Notes: generated by a model not told the origin, from the sequence alone. Positions 41,338 to 50,095 are shown, counted from the stretch's first letter. The stretch is 64,000 bases of DNA from Nocardioides sp. T2.26MG-1 (GCF_950101795.1 NZ_CATNLZ010000012.1:248001-312000), one strand, 5' to 3'. Program-made: numbers and translations.

Positions 41338-41826
41338 ATGTCCCCCATGAAGTTCCGACACGAGCTCCACTACGACGCCCCTCCGGCCGCGGTCTTCGAG
41401 ATGCTGGCCGACCCCGCGTTCCGGGAGGCCGCCTGCGAGGCCCAGGACGTGATCTCGGCCGAGGTGACCCTCGAGCGCGACGGCAGCGGGTTCTCGCTCG
41501 TGGTCGACCAGGAGCAGCGCACCGACGACCTGCCGTCGTTCGCGCGCACCTTCGCGGGCTCCTCGACGCGCGCGATCCAGCGCGAGGAGTGGTCCGACAC
41601 CACGGGCGGGACGCTCCAGATCGACACCCCCGGCAAGCCGTCGACCCTCAAGGGCACGATCGCCCTGCGCCCCGAGGGCTCCGGCACCGTGGAGATCGTC
41701 GAGCTCGAGATCAAGGTGAAGGTCCCGCTGATCGGCGGCAGGCTCGAGAGGCTGCTCGCCGACAAGGTCGCCGCCGGGATGGACGCCGAGCACGGCGTCG
41801 GGGTCCCCTACCTGCAGGGGCGCTGA
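41338..41826 (+). CDS. DUF2505-family protein, copy 1
   Basis: This 162-residue SRPBCC-like fold protein of the DUF2505 family has the pattern F/L-H-Y-DAPxAAVFEMLADPAFREAAC and VTLERDGSGFSLVVDQEQRTDDLPSF. It ends in the GGRLERLLADKVAAGMDAE helix. The ATG at 41338 has an AGGGGG ribosome-binding site eight bases away; an internal ATG at 41347 is an alternative. It is followed at once by a paralogue. Function unknown; probably binds a hydrophobic ligand. Confidence 0.85.
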   Translation: MSPMKFRHELHYDAPPAAVFEMLADPAFREAACEAQDVISAEVTLERDGSGFSLVVDQEQRTDDLPSFARTFAGSSTRAIQREEWSDTTGGTLQIDTPGKPSTLKGTIALRPEGSGTVEIVELEIKVKVPLIGGRLERLLADKVAAGMDAEHGVGVPYLQGR

Positions 41827-42308
41827 TGTCGCGGCGGCTCCACCACCAGATGACGTACGACGCGCCGCTGGCCGCGGTCGTCGAGATGCTCGCCGACCCC
41901 CGGTTCCGCGAGGCCGTGTGCGAGTACCAGCGGGTGCTCCGGTCCGACGTCGAGATCGACCGGTCCGGCGACGCGATGACCGTGATCATCGAGCAGGTGC
42001 AGCACACCGAGCGGATCCCGTCGTTCGCCAAGAAGTTCGTCGGCGACGAGATCGAGATCGTGCAGCGCGAGGAGTGGTCGTCCCCCGACACCGCCGAGCT
42101 GCACGTGACGATCCCCGGCAAGCCCGGCCACATGGACGGCACGATCACGCTCGTCGAGACCGATGGCACCACGGTCGAGACCGTCGACGTGGAGATCAAG
42201 GTCAACCTGCCGCTGGTCGGCGGCAAGATCGAGGGCCTGGTCTCCGACCTGCTCCGCAAGGCGCTGGTCGCCGAGGAGCGGGTCGGGCACGACTACCTCT
42301 CGGCCTGA
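41826..42308 (+). CDS. DUF2505-family protein, copy 2
   Basis: This 160-residue paralogue of the preceding gene shares the same start (HHQMTYDAPLAAVVEMLADPRFREAVCEYQ), the REEWSSPDTAELHVTIPGKPG middle and the GGKIEGLVSDLLRKALVAEE helix. The ATG overlaps the stop of copy 1 (TGATG). It runs convergently into a small membrane-protein gene, overlapping by 16 bp. Tandem duplication is evident; function unknown. Confidence 0.85.
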   Translation: MSRRLHHQMTYDAPLAAVVEMLADPRFREAVCEYQRVLRSDVEIDRSGDAMTVIIEQVQHTERIPSFAKKFVGDEIEIVQREEWSSPDTAELHVTIPGKPGHMDGTITLVETDGTTVETVDVEIKVNLPLVGGKIEGLVSDLLRKALVAEERVGHDYLSA

Positions 42309-42478
42309 TCCCCCGTCTGGCTCTGGGCCAGGCTGTCCTCGCGCCGCTCGGCCCGCCGCCGCAGCCACACCACCAGGGCGAGCAGGACGAACGGGCCGAA
42401 CGCGAGCAGGAGGACGAGCGCCTGCTCGACCGGGTGCAGGGCACCCATGTGCTGGGCGACCAGCTGCGGGGGAAGCAT
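42293..42478 (-). CDS. small membrane protein downstream of pruA
   Basis: This 61-residue protein has one membrane helix (PVEQALVLLLAFGPFVLLALVVWL) followed by a basic RRRAERRE stop-transfer and a polar tail. The ATG at 42478 overlaps the pruA stop by one base. Small single-helix proteins in this place recur after pruA in actinobacteria as far as I recall, but no function is assigned. Confidence 0.65.
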   Translation of the reverse strand: MLPPQLVAQHMGALHPVEQALVLLLAFGPFVLLALVVWLRRRAERREDSLAQSQTGDQAER

Positions 42479-44106
42479 CAGCCGAGGTAGGGGTAGCGGT
42501 AGTCGGTCGGCGGCACGAACGTCTCCTTGATCGAGCGCGGCGACGTCCAGCGCAGCAGGTTGCTCGCCGCACCGGCCTTGTCGTTGGTGCCGCTGGCCCG
42601 GCCGCCGCCGAAGGGCTGCTGGCCGACGACCGCACCGGTCGGCTTGTCGTTGATGTAGAAGTTGCCGGCCGCGAACCGCAGCTCCGCCTGGGCCCAGGCG
42701 ATCGCCCGGCGGTCCTGGGCGATGATCGAGCCGGTCAGGGCGTACGGCGAGCTCGACTCCATCCCCCGCACCACCCGCTCGAAGTCGCCGTCCTCGTAGA
42801 CGTGCACCGCGAGGATCGGCCCGAAGTACTCGGTCGAGAACATCTCGTCGGTCGGGTCGCCGCCCTCGACCAGCGTCGGGCTCACGAACCAGCCGACCGA
42901 GTCGTCGACCGTGCCGCCGGCCAGGACGTCGAGCTTGCGCGACCGCTTGGCCCGCTCGATCGCCGCCTTGTGCTTGACGAACGCCCGCTCGTCGATGACC
43001 GCGCCCATGAAGTTGGAGAAGTCCGTCGGGTCGCCCATCGTGATGCTCTCGATCTCGGAGAGCAGGGAGTCCTTCATCTTCGTCCAGACCGAGCGCGCGA
43101 CGTACGCCCGCGAGGCCGCCGAGCACTTCTGGCCCTGGTACTCGAACGCGCCGCGGACCATCGCGGTCCGCACCACGTCGGGGTCGGCCGAGGGGTGCGC
43201 GACGATGAAGTCCTTGCCGCCGGTCTCCCCGACGATGCGCGGGTAGGCGCGGTAGCCCGCGATGTTGGCGCCGACCTCGCCCCACAGCTGCTGGAAGACG
43301 CGTGTGGAGCCGGTGAAGTGGATGCCGGCCAGGTCCGGGCTGGCGAGCGCGACCTCGGAGACGTCGGCGCCGTGACCCGGGAGCATGTTGATCACGCCCG
43401 GCGGCATGCCGGCCTCCTCGAGCAGCTCCATCGTCAGGGTGGCGGCCAGCTGCTGGGTCGACGAGGGCTTCCAGACGACGGTGTTGCCCATCAGCGCGGG
43501 CGCCGTGGGCAGGTTGCCGGCGATCGCGGTGAAGTTGAACGGCGTGATCGCGTAGACGAAGCCCTCCAGGGGGCGGTGGTCGGTGCGGTTCCACACGCCG
43601 GGGCTGTTGCGGATCGGCTGCTCGCCGAGGATCTGCCGGGCGTAGTGGACGTTGAAGCGCCAGAAGTCGATGAGCTCGCAGGCGGCGTCGATCTCGGCCT
43701 GGTGCGGCGTCTTGGACTGGCCGAGCACGGTGGCGGCGTTCAGCCGCTGCCGCCACGGGCCGGCCAGCAGGTCGGCGGCCTTGAGCATGATCGCGGCCCG
43801 GTCGTCGAAGTCCATGTCCCGCCACGCGGGGGCCGCCTCGTTCGCCGCCTTGATCGCCGCGCGTGCGTCGGCCTGGGTGGAGGCCTTCAACGTGCCGAGC
43901 ACGTGCTGGTGGTCGTGGGGCTGGACGACGTCGATCTCCACGCCGCCACCGGCCTTCCAGCGTCCGCCGATGTAGGCGCGCAGGTTCTTCTGCTTCTTCT
44001 CGAGTTTGGCGATCTCCGTCGTCAGGGCCTCCCGTTCGGGGGTGCCCGGCGCGTAGGTCAGGTTCGGCTCGTTGGTGGGAGCCGGCGGGGTCGTGATGGC
44101 GTCCAT
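42478..44106 (-). CDS. pruA: 1-pyrroline-5-carboxylate (L-glutamate gamma-semialdehyde) dehydrogenase
   Basis: This 542-residue aldehyde dehydrogenase oxidises glutamate semialdehyde to glutamate in proline and arginine catabolism. Features are FNFTAIAGNLPTAPALMGNTVVWKPSS (NAD site), the FTGSTRVF loop, ETGGKDF with the general-base Glu, and the catalytic Cys in YQGQKCSAASR near residue 320. YFGPILAVHVY follows near the end. The ATG at 44106 begins MDAITTPPAP; upstream codons would run through palindromic terminators. Its product feeds the NAD-glutamate dehydrogenase encoded 2 kb away. No proline dehydrogenase is in the window. Confidence 0.95.
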   Translation of the reverse strand: MDAITTPPAPTNEPNLTYAPGTPEREALTTEIAKLEKKQKNLRAYIGGRWKAGGGVEIDVVQPHDHQHVLGTLKASTQADARAAIKAANEAAPAWRDMDFDDRAAIMLKAADLLAGPWRQRLNAATVLGQSKTPHQAEIDAACELIDFWRFNVHYARQILGEQPIRNSPGVWNRTDHRPLEGFVYAITPFNFTAIAGNLPTAPALMGNTVVWKPSSTQQLAATLTMELLEEAGMPPGVINMLPGHGADVSEVALASPDLAGIHFTGSTRVFQQLWGEVGANIAGYRAYPRIVGETGGKDFIVAHPSADPDVVRTAMVRGAFEYQGQKCSAASRAYVARSVWTKMKDSLLSEIESITMGDPTDFSNFMGAVIDERAFVKHKAAIERAKRSRKLDVLAGGTVDDSVGWFVSPTLVEGGDPTDEMFSTEYFGPILAVHVYEDGDFERVVRGMESSSPYALTGSIIAQDRRAIAWAQAELRFAAGNFYINDKPTGAVVGQQPFGGGRASGTNDKAGAASNLLRWTSPRSIKETFVPPTDYRYPYLG

Positions 44107-44149
44107 GCCTGCGAGCGTATCGAGCGACCCGATCGGGCGCCGAGTCGGT

Positions 44150-44235
44150 GTTGACCCGCCCGAAACTTTCGGGCGGGTCAACGTGATGTGTCGACAATTC
44201 GCGTTGACCCGCCCAGAACTTTCGGGCGGGTCAAC
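44150..44235. terminator. two tandem copies of the 33-bp GTTGACCCGCCCGAAA palindrome
   Basis: Copy 2 (44150-44182) is a perfect 16+1+16 palindrome. Copy 3 (44203-44235) has a mismatch (cccagaac in place of cccgaaac). Both follow the stop of the minus-strand DUF6912-like gene, with copy 3 directly abutting it. The core matches the hairpin at 17804-17844. A repeated terminator/REP-like element. Confidence 0.75.
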
Positions 44236-44589
44236 TCAGATCAGGTGCGGGATCTCCTGGGTGGCGAACCAGCCGAGGTCGTCGTCGGGGTCGGCGTCGG
44301 CCGGCCGGTCCTCGGTGTCGGCGTGGACGGCGACCACGCGCTTGAGCGGGACCGTCCAGCCGGCCTGCGGCTCCGCCTCGAGCTCGGCGACGACCACGAC
44401 CCGCCGGCCCGGGCCGTCCAGCATGGTCGCCGACGCGTCGGCGGCTGTCATCAGCGCGGCGTACTCCGCCTCCTCGTCGTCCTCGGTCGCGTCGACCACC
44501 ACGAGGTCGTCGGTGACCGCGAAGGCGCCCTCGGCGTGCTCCGCGCGGAGCCGGTCGATCGTGGTCGGCAGGTAGACGCGGACGCTCAC
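44236..44589 (-). CDS. DUF6912-like small protein
   Basis: This 117-residue protein starts SVRVYLPTTIDRLRAEHAEG and contains AFAVTDDLVVVDATEDDEEAEYAALMTAADAS and RRVVVVAELE. I recognise the general pattern of an uncharacterised actinobacterial family (DUF6912). There is no catalytic motif. GTG at 44589 overlaps the acyltransferase stop (GTGA), so it is translated with it. Its stop abuts tandem terminator hairpins. Confidence 0.72.
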   Translation of the reverse strand: MSVRVYLPTTIDRLRAEHAEGAFAVTDDLVVVDATEDDEEAEYAALMTAADASATMLDGPGRRVVVVAELEAEPQAGWTVPLKRVVAVHADTEDRPADADPDDDLGWFATQEIPHLI

Positions 44590-46037
44590 GGCTTCTCCTC
44601 GGGAGTCTTGCGCCCGCGGCGGCCCCGCGGCACCCGCGCGCGGCCACCGGACGCGGAGTCGACGAGCTCGTCGAGGGCGTCCCGCACGCAGGGGCCGAGC
44701 AGGTCCGCGTCGGGCAGCATGTCGCGGTCCGCGGTGAGGCCGTAGTAGACGTGGCCGTCGTACGACGTCACGCCGATCGCCAGCGGATGCCCCTCGAGCA
44801 GCGGCGGCACGGGGTAGGTCGCGACCATCCGCGCACCGGCGGCGTACAGCGGCGCCTGCGGCCCCGGCACGTTGGTGACGCTGAGCTGGTAGCCCCGGCG
44901 GCGCTCGACCGCGGCCACCCGCGAGCCCACCGCGTGGAAGGTGGCCGGCGCGAAGCCGGAGATGCTGGCGATCCGGCTCGCCGCGACCGCGCGGCCGGTC
45001 TCCTTGTGCGCCTGGAAGGAGTAGGACACCTGGTGCAGGCGCACCACCGGGCTGGCCTCCCACACCGGCAGGTCGACGAAGTGGGCCGCGATCTGGCTGC
45101 CGAGCGAGGTCGCCTCGAGCTCGTCGTCGATCACCGAGATCGGCACCATCGCCCGCACCTGGCGGATGCCACGCATCGACTCCCCGCGGGTCATCAACCA
45201 GGCCCGGAGCGCGCCGGTGACCGTCGCGAGGACGACGTCGTTGACGGTGCCGCCGTGCGCGTCGCGGACCTTGCGGTAGTCCGCGAGGTCGGTGCGGACG
45301 ACGACCACCCGGCGCTGCTGCGACAGCGGGCCGATGATCGGGGAGTCGCCACTGGGCGTGCGGTTCGCCAGCGCGTCGATCACGCGGCCCGTGGAGCGGG
45401 CGGTGGCGGCGAGGCCGCGCAGCGCCGTGCCGGTCGTGGTGCGGACCGTGTCGATCGCGGTCTCGGGCTCGGTCAGGGACTCGCGCACCGCCCCGGCCAT
45501 CAGCGAGAGCGGTGAGGGCCGGCTGCGGGCGCGCCAGCCGTCGGCACCGAGCTCCTTGGGCTCGGGCGACTTGTCGAGCAGCACCTGGCCCAGGTCGACG
45601 GTCTCGATGCCATCGACCAGCACCTGGTGGGACTTGGAGAGGATCGCGACCTGGCCGTCGGCGAGGCCCTCGATGAAGTACATCTCCCACAGCGGCCGGC
45701 TGCGGTCCAGCGGCCGCGACACGATCCGGGACACCAGGTCGCGGAGCTGGTCGAGGCTGCCCGGCCGGGGCAGCGCGGAGCGGCGTACGTGGTAGCCGAT
45801 GTCGAAGTGGTCGTCGTCGATCCACACGGGGTTGGCCATCCGCCCGGGCACCGGAAGGATCCGCTGACGGTAGCGCGGCACGAACGAGATGCGGTCCTGC
45901 ACCAGCTGCACCAGGTGGGCGTAGTCGAATCCGGACTGGCCCGGGTCGAAGATCTCGACGGTCGCGTTGTGCATCGGCGTCGACGGTGACTCCTCGGCCA
46001 GGATGGCCACGTCGCGCGGACGGAGCCTCTCGGTCAT
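44586..46037 (-). CDS. wax ester synthase/diacylglycerol acyltransferase-family protein with altered active site
   Basis: This 483-residue WS/DGAT-family protein has the N-terminal half with the acyltransferase motif and the C-terminal DUF1298 part (NDVVLATVTGALRAWL, VPISVIDDE, VTNVPGPQAPLYAAGARM). The motif that should read HHxxxDG is HQVLVDG (His137, Gln138). The catalytic second histidine is thus replaced, which questions transferase activity. Active members make triacylglycerol or wax esters at the membrane. It is co-translated with a small DUF6912-like gene. Confidence 0.85.
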   Translation of the reverse strand: MTERLRPRDVAILAEESPSTPMHNATVEIFDPGQSGFDYAHLVQLVQDRISFVPRYRQRILPVPGRMANPVWIDDDHFDIGYHVRRSALPRPGSLDQLRDLVSRIVSRPLDRSRPLWEMYFIEGLADGQVAILSKSHQVLVDGIETVDLGQVLLDKSPEPKELGADGWRARSRPSPLSLMAGAVRESLTEPETAIDTVRTTTGTALRGLAATARSTGRVIDALANRTPSGDSPIIGPLSQQRRVVVVRTDLADYRKVRDAHGGTVNDVVLATVTGALRAWLMTRGESMRGIRQVRAMVPISVIDDELEATSLGSQIAAHFVDLPVWEASPVVRLHQVSYSFQAHKETGRAVAASRIASISGFAPATFHAVGSRVAAVERRRGYQLSVTNVPGPQAPLYAAGARMVATYPVPPLLEGHPLAIGVTSYDGHVYYGLTADRDMLPDADLLGPCVRDALDELVDSASGGRARVPRGRRGRKTPEEKP

Positions 46038-46148
46038 GGGGTCCCTTTCGTCGCACCCGCAGGGGGGTGGCGTCCCGGCCGTTCGCCGGCCGTGCGATTC
46101 TGACAGACGTTACAGACGTTGACGCAGCCCGAGCAGAAGGACTGGACG

Positions 46149-46511
46149 ATGCGCCGTACCGTGGCCTGCCTGGCCGTACTCCTGTGTTCCCTCCCCGCGC
46201 TCACCGCATGCGGCGGCAGTGACTCTCCGAAGGAGGCGGACACCGGTCCCAAGGTCATCGAGGTCACGATCGAGGGCGAGAGCGTCACCCCCAACGGCGA
46301 GCGGGTCGAGGTCGCCGTCGGGCAGCAGGTCGAGCTCGACGTGACCTCGGACGCGCCGGGCACGATCCACGTGCACTCCACCCCGGAGCAGGAGCTCGAC
46401 TACGAGGCCGGCACGAGCACCCTGACCATCGAGGGCATCGACAAGCCGGGCACGGTCGACGTCGAGTCGCACGAGCTGGAGAAGGTCATCGTGCAGCTCG
46501 AGGTCCGATGA
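46149..46511 (+). CDS. cupredoxin-like lipoprotein
   Basis: This 120-residue lipoprotein has a lipobox LTAC ending at Cys21, a Gly/Ser linker and a beta-sandwich-like domain (VIEVTIEGESVTPNGERVEVAVGQQVELDVTSDAPGTIHVHS). This resembles EfeO-type or copper-binding cupredoxins. The HVHS pair could bind metal, but the full type-1 copper set is not evident. The ATG at 46149 has an AGAAGGA ribosome-binding site. It precedes a polytopic membrane protein by 30 bases, so they are probably one unit, perhaps in metal or redox handling. Confidence 0.78.
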   Translation: MRRTVACLAVLLCSLPALTACGGSDSPKEADTGPKVIEVTIEGESVTPNGERVEVAVGQQVELDVTSDAPGTIHVHSTPEQELDYEAGTSTLTIEGIDKPGTVDVESHELEKVIVQLEVR

Positions 46512-46541
46512 GGACCTGGTCCGCGCCTGCGGGGCGCTGAG

Positions 46542-47870
46542 GTGTCCCCCGACGGCATCACCCTGGCCCACGGGATCGGCGGCGCCAAGGACCTCCCGAT
46601 CTCGCCCGAGCTGGCGATCGCCGGCGCCAGCGCGGCGCTCGTGGTCTCGTTCACGGTGCTCGCGGTCGCCTGGCGCACGCCGCGGTACGACGCCGCCACG
46701 AGCGGCCGGCCGGCGCCGGCGCTGCTGAGCAGGATCGTCGACTCCGCCGGGTGGCGGGTCACGTGCCGCGCGCTCGGCTTCGTGGTGTTCCTCTACGCCG
46801 CGATGGTCGCCGTGCTCGGCAAGGACGTGGTGATCAACCCGATCTTCGGCATCTTCTACGTGTGGTGGTGGGTCGGCCTGGTGCCGCTCTCGCTGCTGCT
46901 GGGCCCGGTGTGGAAGGCGATCAGCCCGGTCCGCACGATCAACCTGGCCTTCGCGAAGGTCTCCGGCAGCGACCCGGATCGTGGCCTGTTCGTCTACCCC
47001 GAACGGCTCGGCTACTGGCCGGCCGCCCTCGGGCTGTTCGCGTTCGTGTGGATGGAGCTCGTCTACCCGTTCTCCACCGAGCTCGGACCGGTCCGGCTGT
47101 GGTGCGCGGCGTACGTCGCGGTGATGCTCGTGGGCGGCGCGCTGTTCGGCAACACGTTCTACGAGCGCACCGACCCGTTCGAGGTCTACTCCACGCTCGT
47201 CTCACGGCTCTCGGTGTGGGGCCGGCGGGGCGACCTGCTCGTCGTGCGCAGCCCGCTCGCGAACCTCGACGCCACCCCGGTGCGCCCCGGGATGGTGGCG
47301 GTGGTGGCCGTGCTGTTCGGCAGCACGGCGTTCGACTCCTTCAAGGACTCCACCCGCTGGCTCTCGTTCGTGCAGGACACCGACATCTCGACGTACCTGC
47401 TCGACAACGTCGCGCTGGTGGCGTTCTGCGTGGGCGTCGGGCTGGTGTTCACGCTGGGGTGCGTGCTGACCGGCCTCGGGGACGAGCTGCGCCGCGGCGA
47501 GCTGCCGAACCTGCTCGCCCACTCGGTGGTGCCGATCATCGTGGGCTACATCGTCGCCCACTACCTGCGCTACCTCGTCGAGGTCGGCCAGCTCACGCTG
47601 ATCCAGGCGAGCGACCCGTTCAGCGACGGCAGCAACTACCTCGGCACCGCGAACCTGGACCCGTGGTACTGGCTGGCCTACCACCCGACGTTCCTGGCGA
47701 ACCTCAAGGTGGTCGCCGTGGTGGCCGGCCACGTGCTCGGGGTGATCGCGGCGCACGACCGGGCGATCCGGATCCTGCCGCCGCGGCACCAGCTGACCGG
47801 TCAGCTGCCGCTGCTGTTCGCGATGGTGGCCTTCACCGTGGGCGGGCTCTACCTGCTGTTCGCGGCCTGA
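46542..47870 (+). CDS. polytopic membrane protein of unknown function
   Basis: This 442-residue protein has about nine to ten membrane segments, with the first at about 25-45 after a histidine-containing N-terminus (ITLAHGIGGAKDLPIS). Relatives are sometimes labelled fenitrothion hydrolase in databases, a name I would not rely on. The pairing with the upstream cupredoxin-like lipoprotein suggests a shared extracytoplasmic function. GTG start at 46542; its end overlaps convergently with the CpaE-like gene by about 22 bp. Confidence 0.75.
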   Translation: MSPDGITLAHGIGGAKDLPISPELAIAGASAALVVSFTVLAVAWRTPRYDAATSGRPAPALLSRIVDSAGWRVTCRALGFVVFLYAAMVAVLGKDVVINPIFGIFYVWWWVGLVPLSLLLGPVWKAISPVRTINLAFAKVSGSDPDRGLFVYPERLGYWPAALGLFAFVWMELVYPFSTELGPVRLWCAAYVAVMLVGGALFGNTFYERTDPFEVYSTLVSRLSVWGRRGDLLVVRSPLANLDATPVRPGMVAVVAVLFGSTAFDSFKDSTRWLSFVQDTDISTYLLDNVALVAFCVGVGLVFTLGCVLTGLGDELRRGELPNLLAHSVVPIIVGYIVAHYLRYLVEVGQLTLIQASDPFSDGSNYLGTANLDPWYWLAYHPTFLANLKVVAVVAGHVLGVIAAHDRAIRILPPRHQLTGQLPLLFAMVAFTVGGLYLLFAA

Positions 47871-48808
47871 GCGCCGGCCGGCGCGAGGGCGTCGGCGAGC
47901 CGGCCGACCGCCCGGCTGAGCGGCGAGTCGCCGACCTCCACGAGCGTGCGGCCGGTGACCAGCGCCCGGTCGACCGTGGCTTGGTCGTCGGGGAGGAAGT
48001 GCAGGCCGGCGAGCCGGGCGAAGCCGCTCACCATGCCGGCGACGTCGCGCTCGGACCAGCCGAGCGTGGCCCGCATCCGGTTGACCACCACGTGCACCGG
48101 CCGGCCGCCGGTGGCGTCACGCAGCTCGACCAGGCCGCGGGCGAGCCGCGAGAGCCCGACCGGGTCGGCACTGCCCACGACGACCACCTCGTCGGCGACC
48201 TCGAGCGCACCGAGCGTCATCTGGTTGCGACCGGGCCGGGTGCCCAGCTCGGGGACGCCCTCGTCCTCGAGGCTGAACCCGGTGTCGACCACGACCTCGG
48301 CCCGGTCGCGACCCACCTCCAGCAGGTGCTCGAGCGCCCCCGCGCGCACCTCCACCCAGCGGTCGCCGCGGGGCAGGCCGGTGACCACGCTCAGGTGCGC
48401 GTCGATGCCGCGCTGCACGGACGCGAACCGCTCCTCGAGCTGCCCCGACGACGCCAGGCGCGCGGCGGCGAGCAGCCCCGAGACCTCGTCGAGGATGCCG
48501 AGCTGCTGGGCCACGGCGCCGCCGTACGGGTCGGCGTCGACCAGGACCGTACGCCGGCGCCGGCGGGCGGACTCGGCCGCGAGCGCGGTCGCGACCGTGG
48601 TGCGCCCGGGCGCGCCGGCCGGCCCCCAGACGACGACCACCCGCCCCGGGACCGGCACCTCGACCGGTGCCTCGGCCGGGGGCCCGATCGGCGGCCCGCT
48701 CGGCGGCGGCCCGAGCCCGGGCGGGGTGGGCGGCCGGACGGCGGTGCCCGGGGACTCCTCGGCGAGCACCGCGGCGGGCAGCGTGCCGAGGTCGTCGTCG
48801 GTCACCAC
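47849..48808 (-). CDS. CpaE/TadZ-like MinD-family ATPase, probable 3' part of a broken gene
   Basis: These 319 residues form a MinD/ParA-like ATPase of the pilus-positioning type. A Pro-rich linker is followed by a variant Walker A (WGPAGAPGRTTVA), the DADPYGG motif and VVVDTGFSLEDEG near Walker B. VVVGSADPVGLSRL and a C-terminal helical part complete it. The signature lysine of the Walker A is not in its usual place. Codons just upstream of this reading frame (ARIGVHR) look like the end of the receiver-like domain encoded by the next ORF, which is in another frame. The two probably make one CpaE-like gene split by a frameshift near 48810-48835. Confidence 0.78.
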   Translation of the reverse strand: MVTDDDLGTLPAAVLAEESPGTAVRPPTPPGLGPPPSGPPIGPPAEAPVEVPVPGRVVVVWGPAGAPGRTTVATALAAESARRRRRTVLVDADPYGGAVAQQLGILDEVSGLLAAARLASSGQLEERFASVQRGIDAHLSVVTGLPRGDRWVEVRAGALEHLLEVGRDRAEVVVDTGFSLEDEGVPELGTRPGRNQMTLGALEVADEVVVVGSADPVGLSRLARGLVELRDATGGRPVHVVVNRMRATLGWSERDVAGMVSGFARLAGLHFLPDDQATVDRALVTGRTLVEVGDSPLSRAVGRLADALAPAGAQAANSR

Positions 48809-49074
48809 CCGGTGGACGCCGATCCGGGCGCGATGGCCACGGGCCGGACGCCGTGCTTGCGGAGCAGGTCGACCGCGCCGCGGTCGAGCCCGGGCGCGTC
48901 GAGCCCGAGGACCGCCACGTCGGCCTGCCCGGCCGTCGCGGCGGCGAGCAGGTCGTCGACGTCGACGCAGCGCTTGAGCACCACGATGCCGGGATGGTCG
49001 CCGAGCAGGCGCAGCGCGTCCGGCTCCCAGGCGGCGCCGGACGCGACGATCAGCACGAGCGCACGGTCGGCCAC
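48802..49074 (-). pseudogene. receiver-like N-terminal part of the CpaE-like gene, frameshifted
   Basis: These 90 residues read ADRALVLIVASGAAWEPDAL, then VVLKRCVDVDDLLAAATAGQADVAVLG and a helix up to RPVAIAPG, ending at TGW. This is the pseudo-receiver domain normally fused in front of CpaE ATPases. The stop lies in the middle of the expected last helix, while the neighbouring frame continues it. GTG at 49074 lies two bases after the CpaB-like stop. Treat it with 47849-48808 as one disrupted gene unless resequencing shows a base error. Confidence 0.65.
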
Positions 49075-49076
49075 GG

Positions 49077-49754
49077 TCAGTCCCGGCGGGTCACGGTCAG
49101 CAGGGGGTCGTCGACGCGGCCGAGCGCGTCGAGGAACGCCGCCGCGGCGGCCTCGGGGACCGCCAGGACCAGCTGGCGGCGGCCGGTGGTGGCCCCGAAT
49201 GTGGTCTCGAGGGCCGGAGCGTCGACCACGGTGACGTCCTCGAGCGGCGGGACGCCGGCGTCGCGGCGGCCCCCGAGGAGGTAGACGCTGACCACGGACC
49301 CGGCCTGCACCGAGCCCGGCACCTGCTCGGCGTCGATCGCGACGGGGAGCTCGACGGTGTCGGCGTCCGCCTCGGCGTCGCCGATCGCGGCCCGCGGGAG
49401 CAGCTCGCCGGCGCTCACCCCGCGCACCAGCCGCAGGTCGCCGGGCAGCTCGTCCTCGACGGAGAAGTAGCGGCCCAGGTCGTCGCCGTCGGCGAACCGG
49501 ACCCGGTGGGCGACCAGGTCGCCGGCGCTCAGCTGCGCACCCGGGCCGGCGTCGGCGGCGACCGCCCACACGGCGACCGTGTCGTCGGCGGCGGCCAGCA
49601 GCCGGGCGCCGGCCACCACCGAGACGGCGACGATCAGCACGCCCAGCCACAGCCGCGGGTCGCGCCAGCCGGGGCGGGAGGCGCGCGTCGCCGGCGGGAC
49701 CGGGGCGACGGTCCCGGTCGCGGCTCGCTGTGCCGGCCTCCGGGTCACGCGCAC
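49077..49754 (-). CDS. CpaB/RcpC-like SAF-domain protein
   Basis: This 225-residue single-pass membrane protein has a helix at about residues 32-48 (LWLGVLIVAVSVVAGARLLAA), then a SAF-type beta-clip domain (GAQLSAGDLVAHRVRF ... GELLPRAAI) and a C-terminal beta-rich part. CpaB/RcpC proteins act in Tad pilus assembly. It sits upstream of the CpaE-like genes and 40 kb from tadABC. The start is uncertain: GTG at 49754 is chosen, and an ATG at 49790 would add 12 residues. Confidence 0.78.
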   Translation of the reverse strand: MRVTRRPAQRAATGTVAPVPPATRASRPGWRDPRLWLGVLIVAVSVVAGARLLAAADDTVAVWAVAADAGPGAQLSAGDLVAHRVRFADGDDLGRYFSVEDELPGDLRLVRGVSAGELLPRAAIGDAEADADTVELPVAIDAEQVPGSVQAGSVVSVYLLGGRRDAGVPPLEDVTVVDAPALETTFGATTGRRQLVLAVPEAAAAAFLDALGRVDDPLLTVTRRD

Positions 49755-49846
49755 ATCATGGCCCGCCGTCCGCGATCCGAAACCCGTCATCCACAGGCGG
49801 CCCGGGTCGCGGTCGACCCGGGGACCCGAGGTGCGACCATGAGCAC

Positions 49847-50095
49847 ATGGCCGGCACTCCCCGCTTCCTCACGCTCGCCGACGTCGCCGAGGTGCTGAAC
49901 ACCTCCAGCGCGCAGGTCTACGCGCTGGTCCGGCGCGGCGACCTCCCGGCGATCAAGATCGGCGGCCGGGGCCAGTGGCGGGTCGAGTCGGCCCAGCTCG
50001 AGGAGTTCATCCAGCGGATGTACGCCGAGACCAAGACGTTCGTCGACGAGCACCCCTACGTCGAGTCGGACGCGCGCTCCGACGCCGACGCCTGA
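49847..50095 (+). CDS. small helix-turn-helix DNA-binding protein (BldC/excisionase type)
   Basis: This 82-residue protein has a MerR-like HTH (RFLTLADVAEVLNTSSAQVYALVRRGDLPAIKIGGRGQWRVESAQLEEFI) spanning most of its length and an acidic C-terminus. The compact form matches BldC/excisionase-type regulators. It is divergent from the CpaB-like gene and may control it. The ATG at 49847 is in frame; an ATG eight bases earlier is out of frame. A long hairpin follows. Confidence 0.88.
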   Translation: MAGTPRFLTLADVAEVLNTSSAQVYALVRRGDLPAIKIGGRGQWRVESAQLEEFIQRMYAETKTFVDEHPYVESDARSDADA

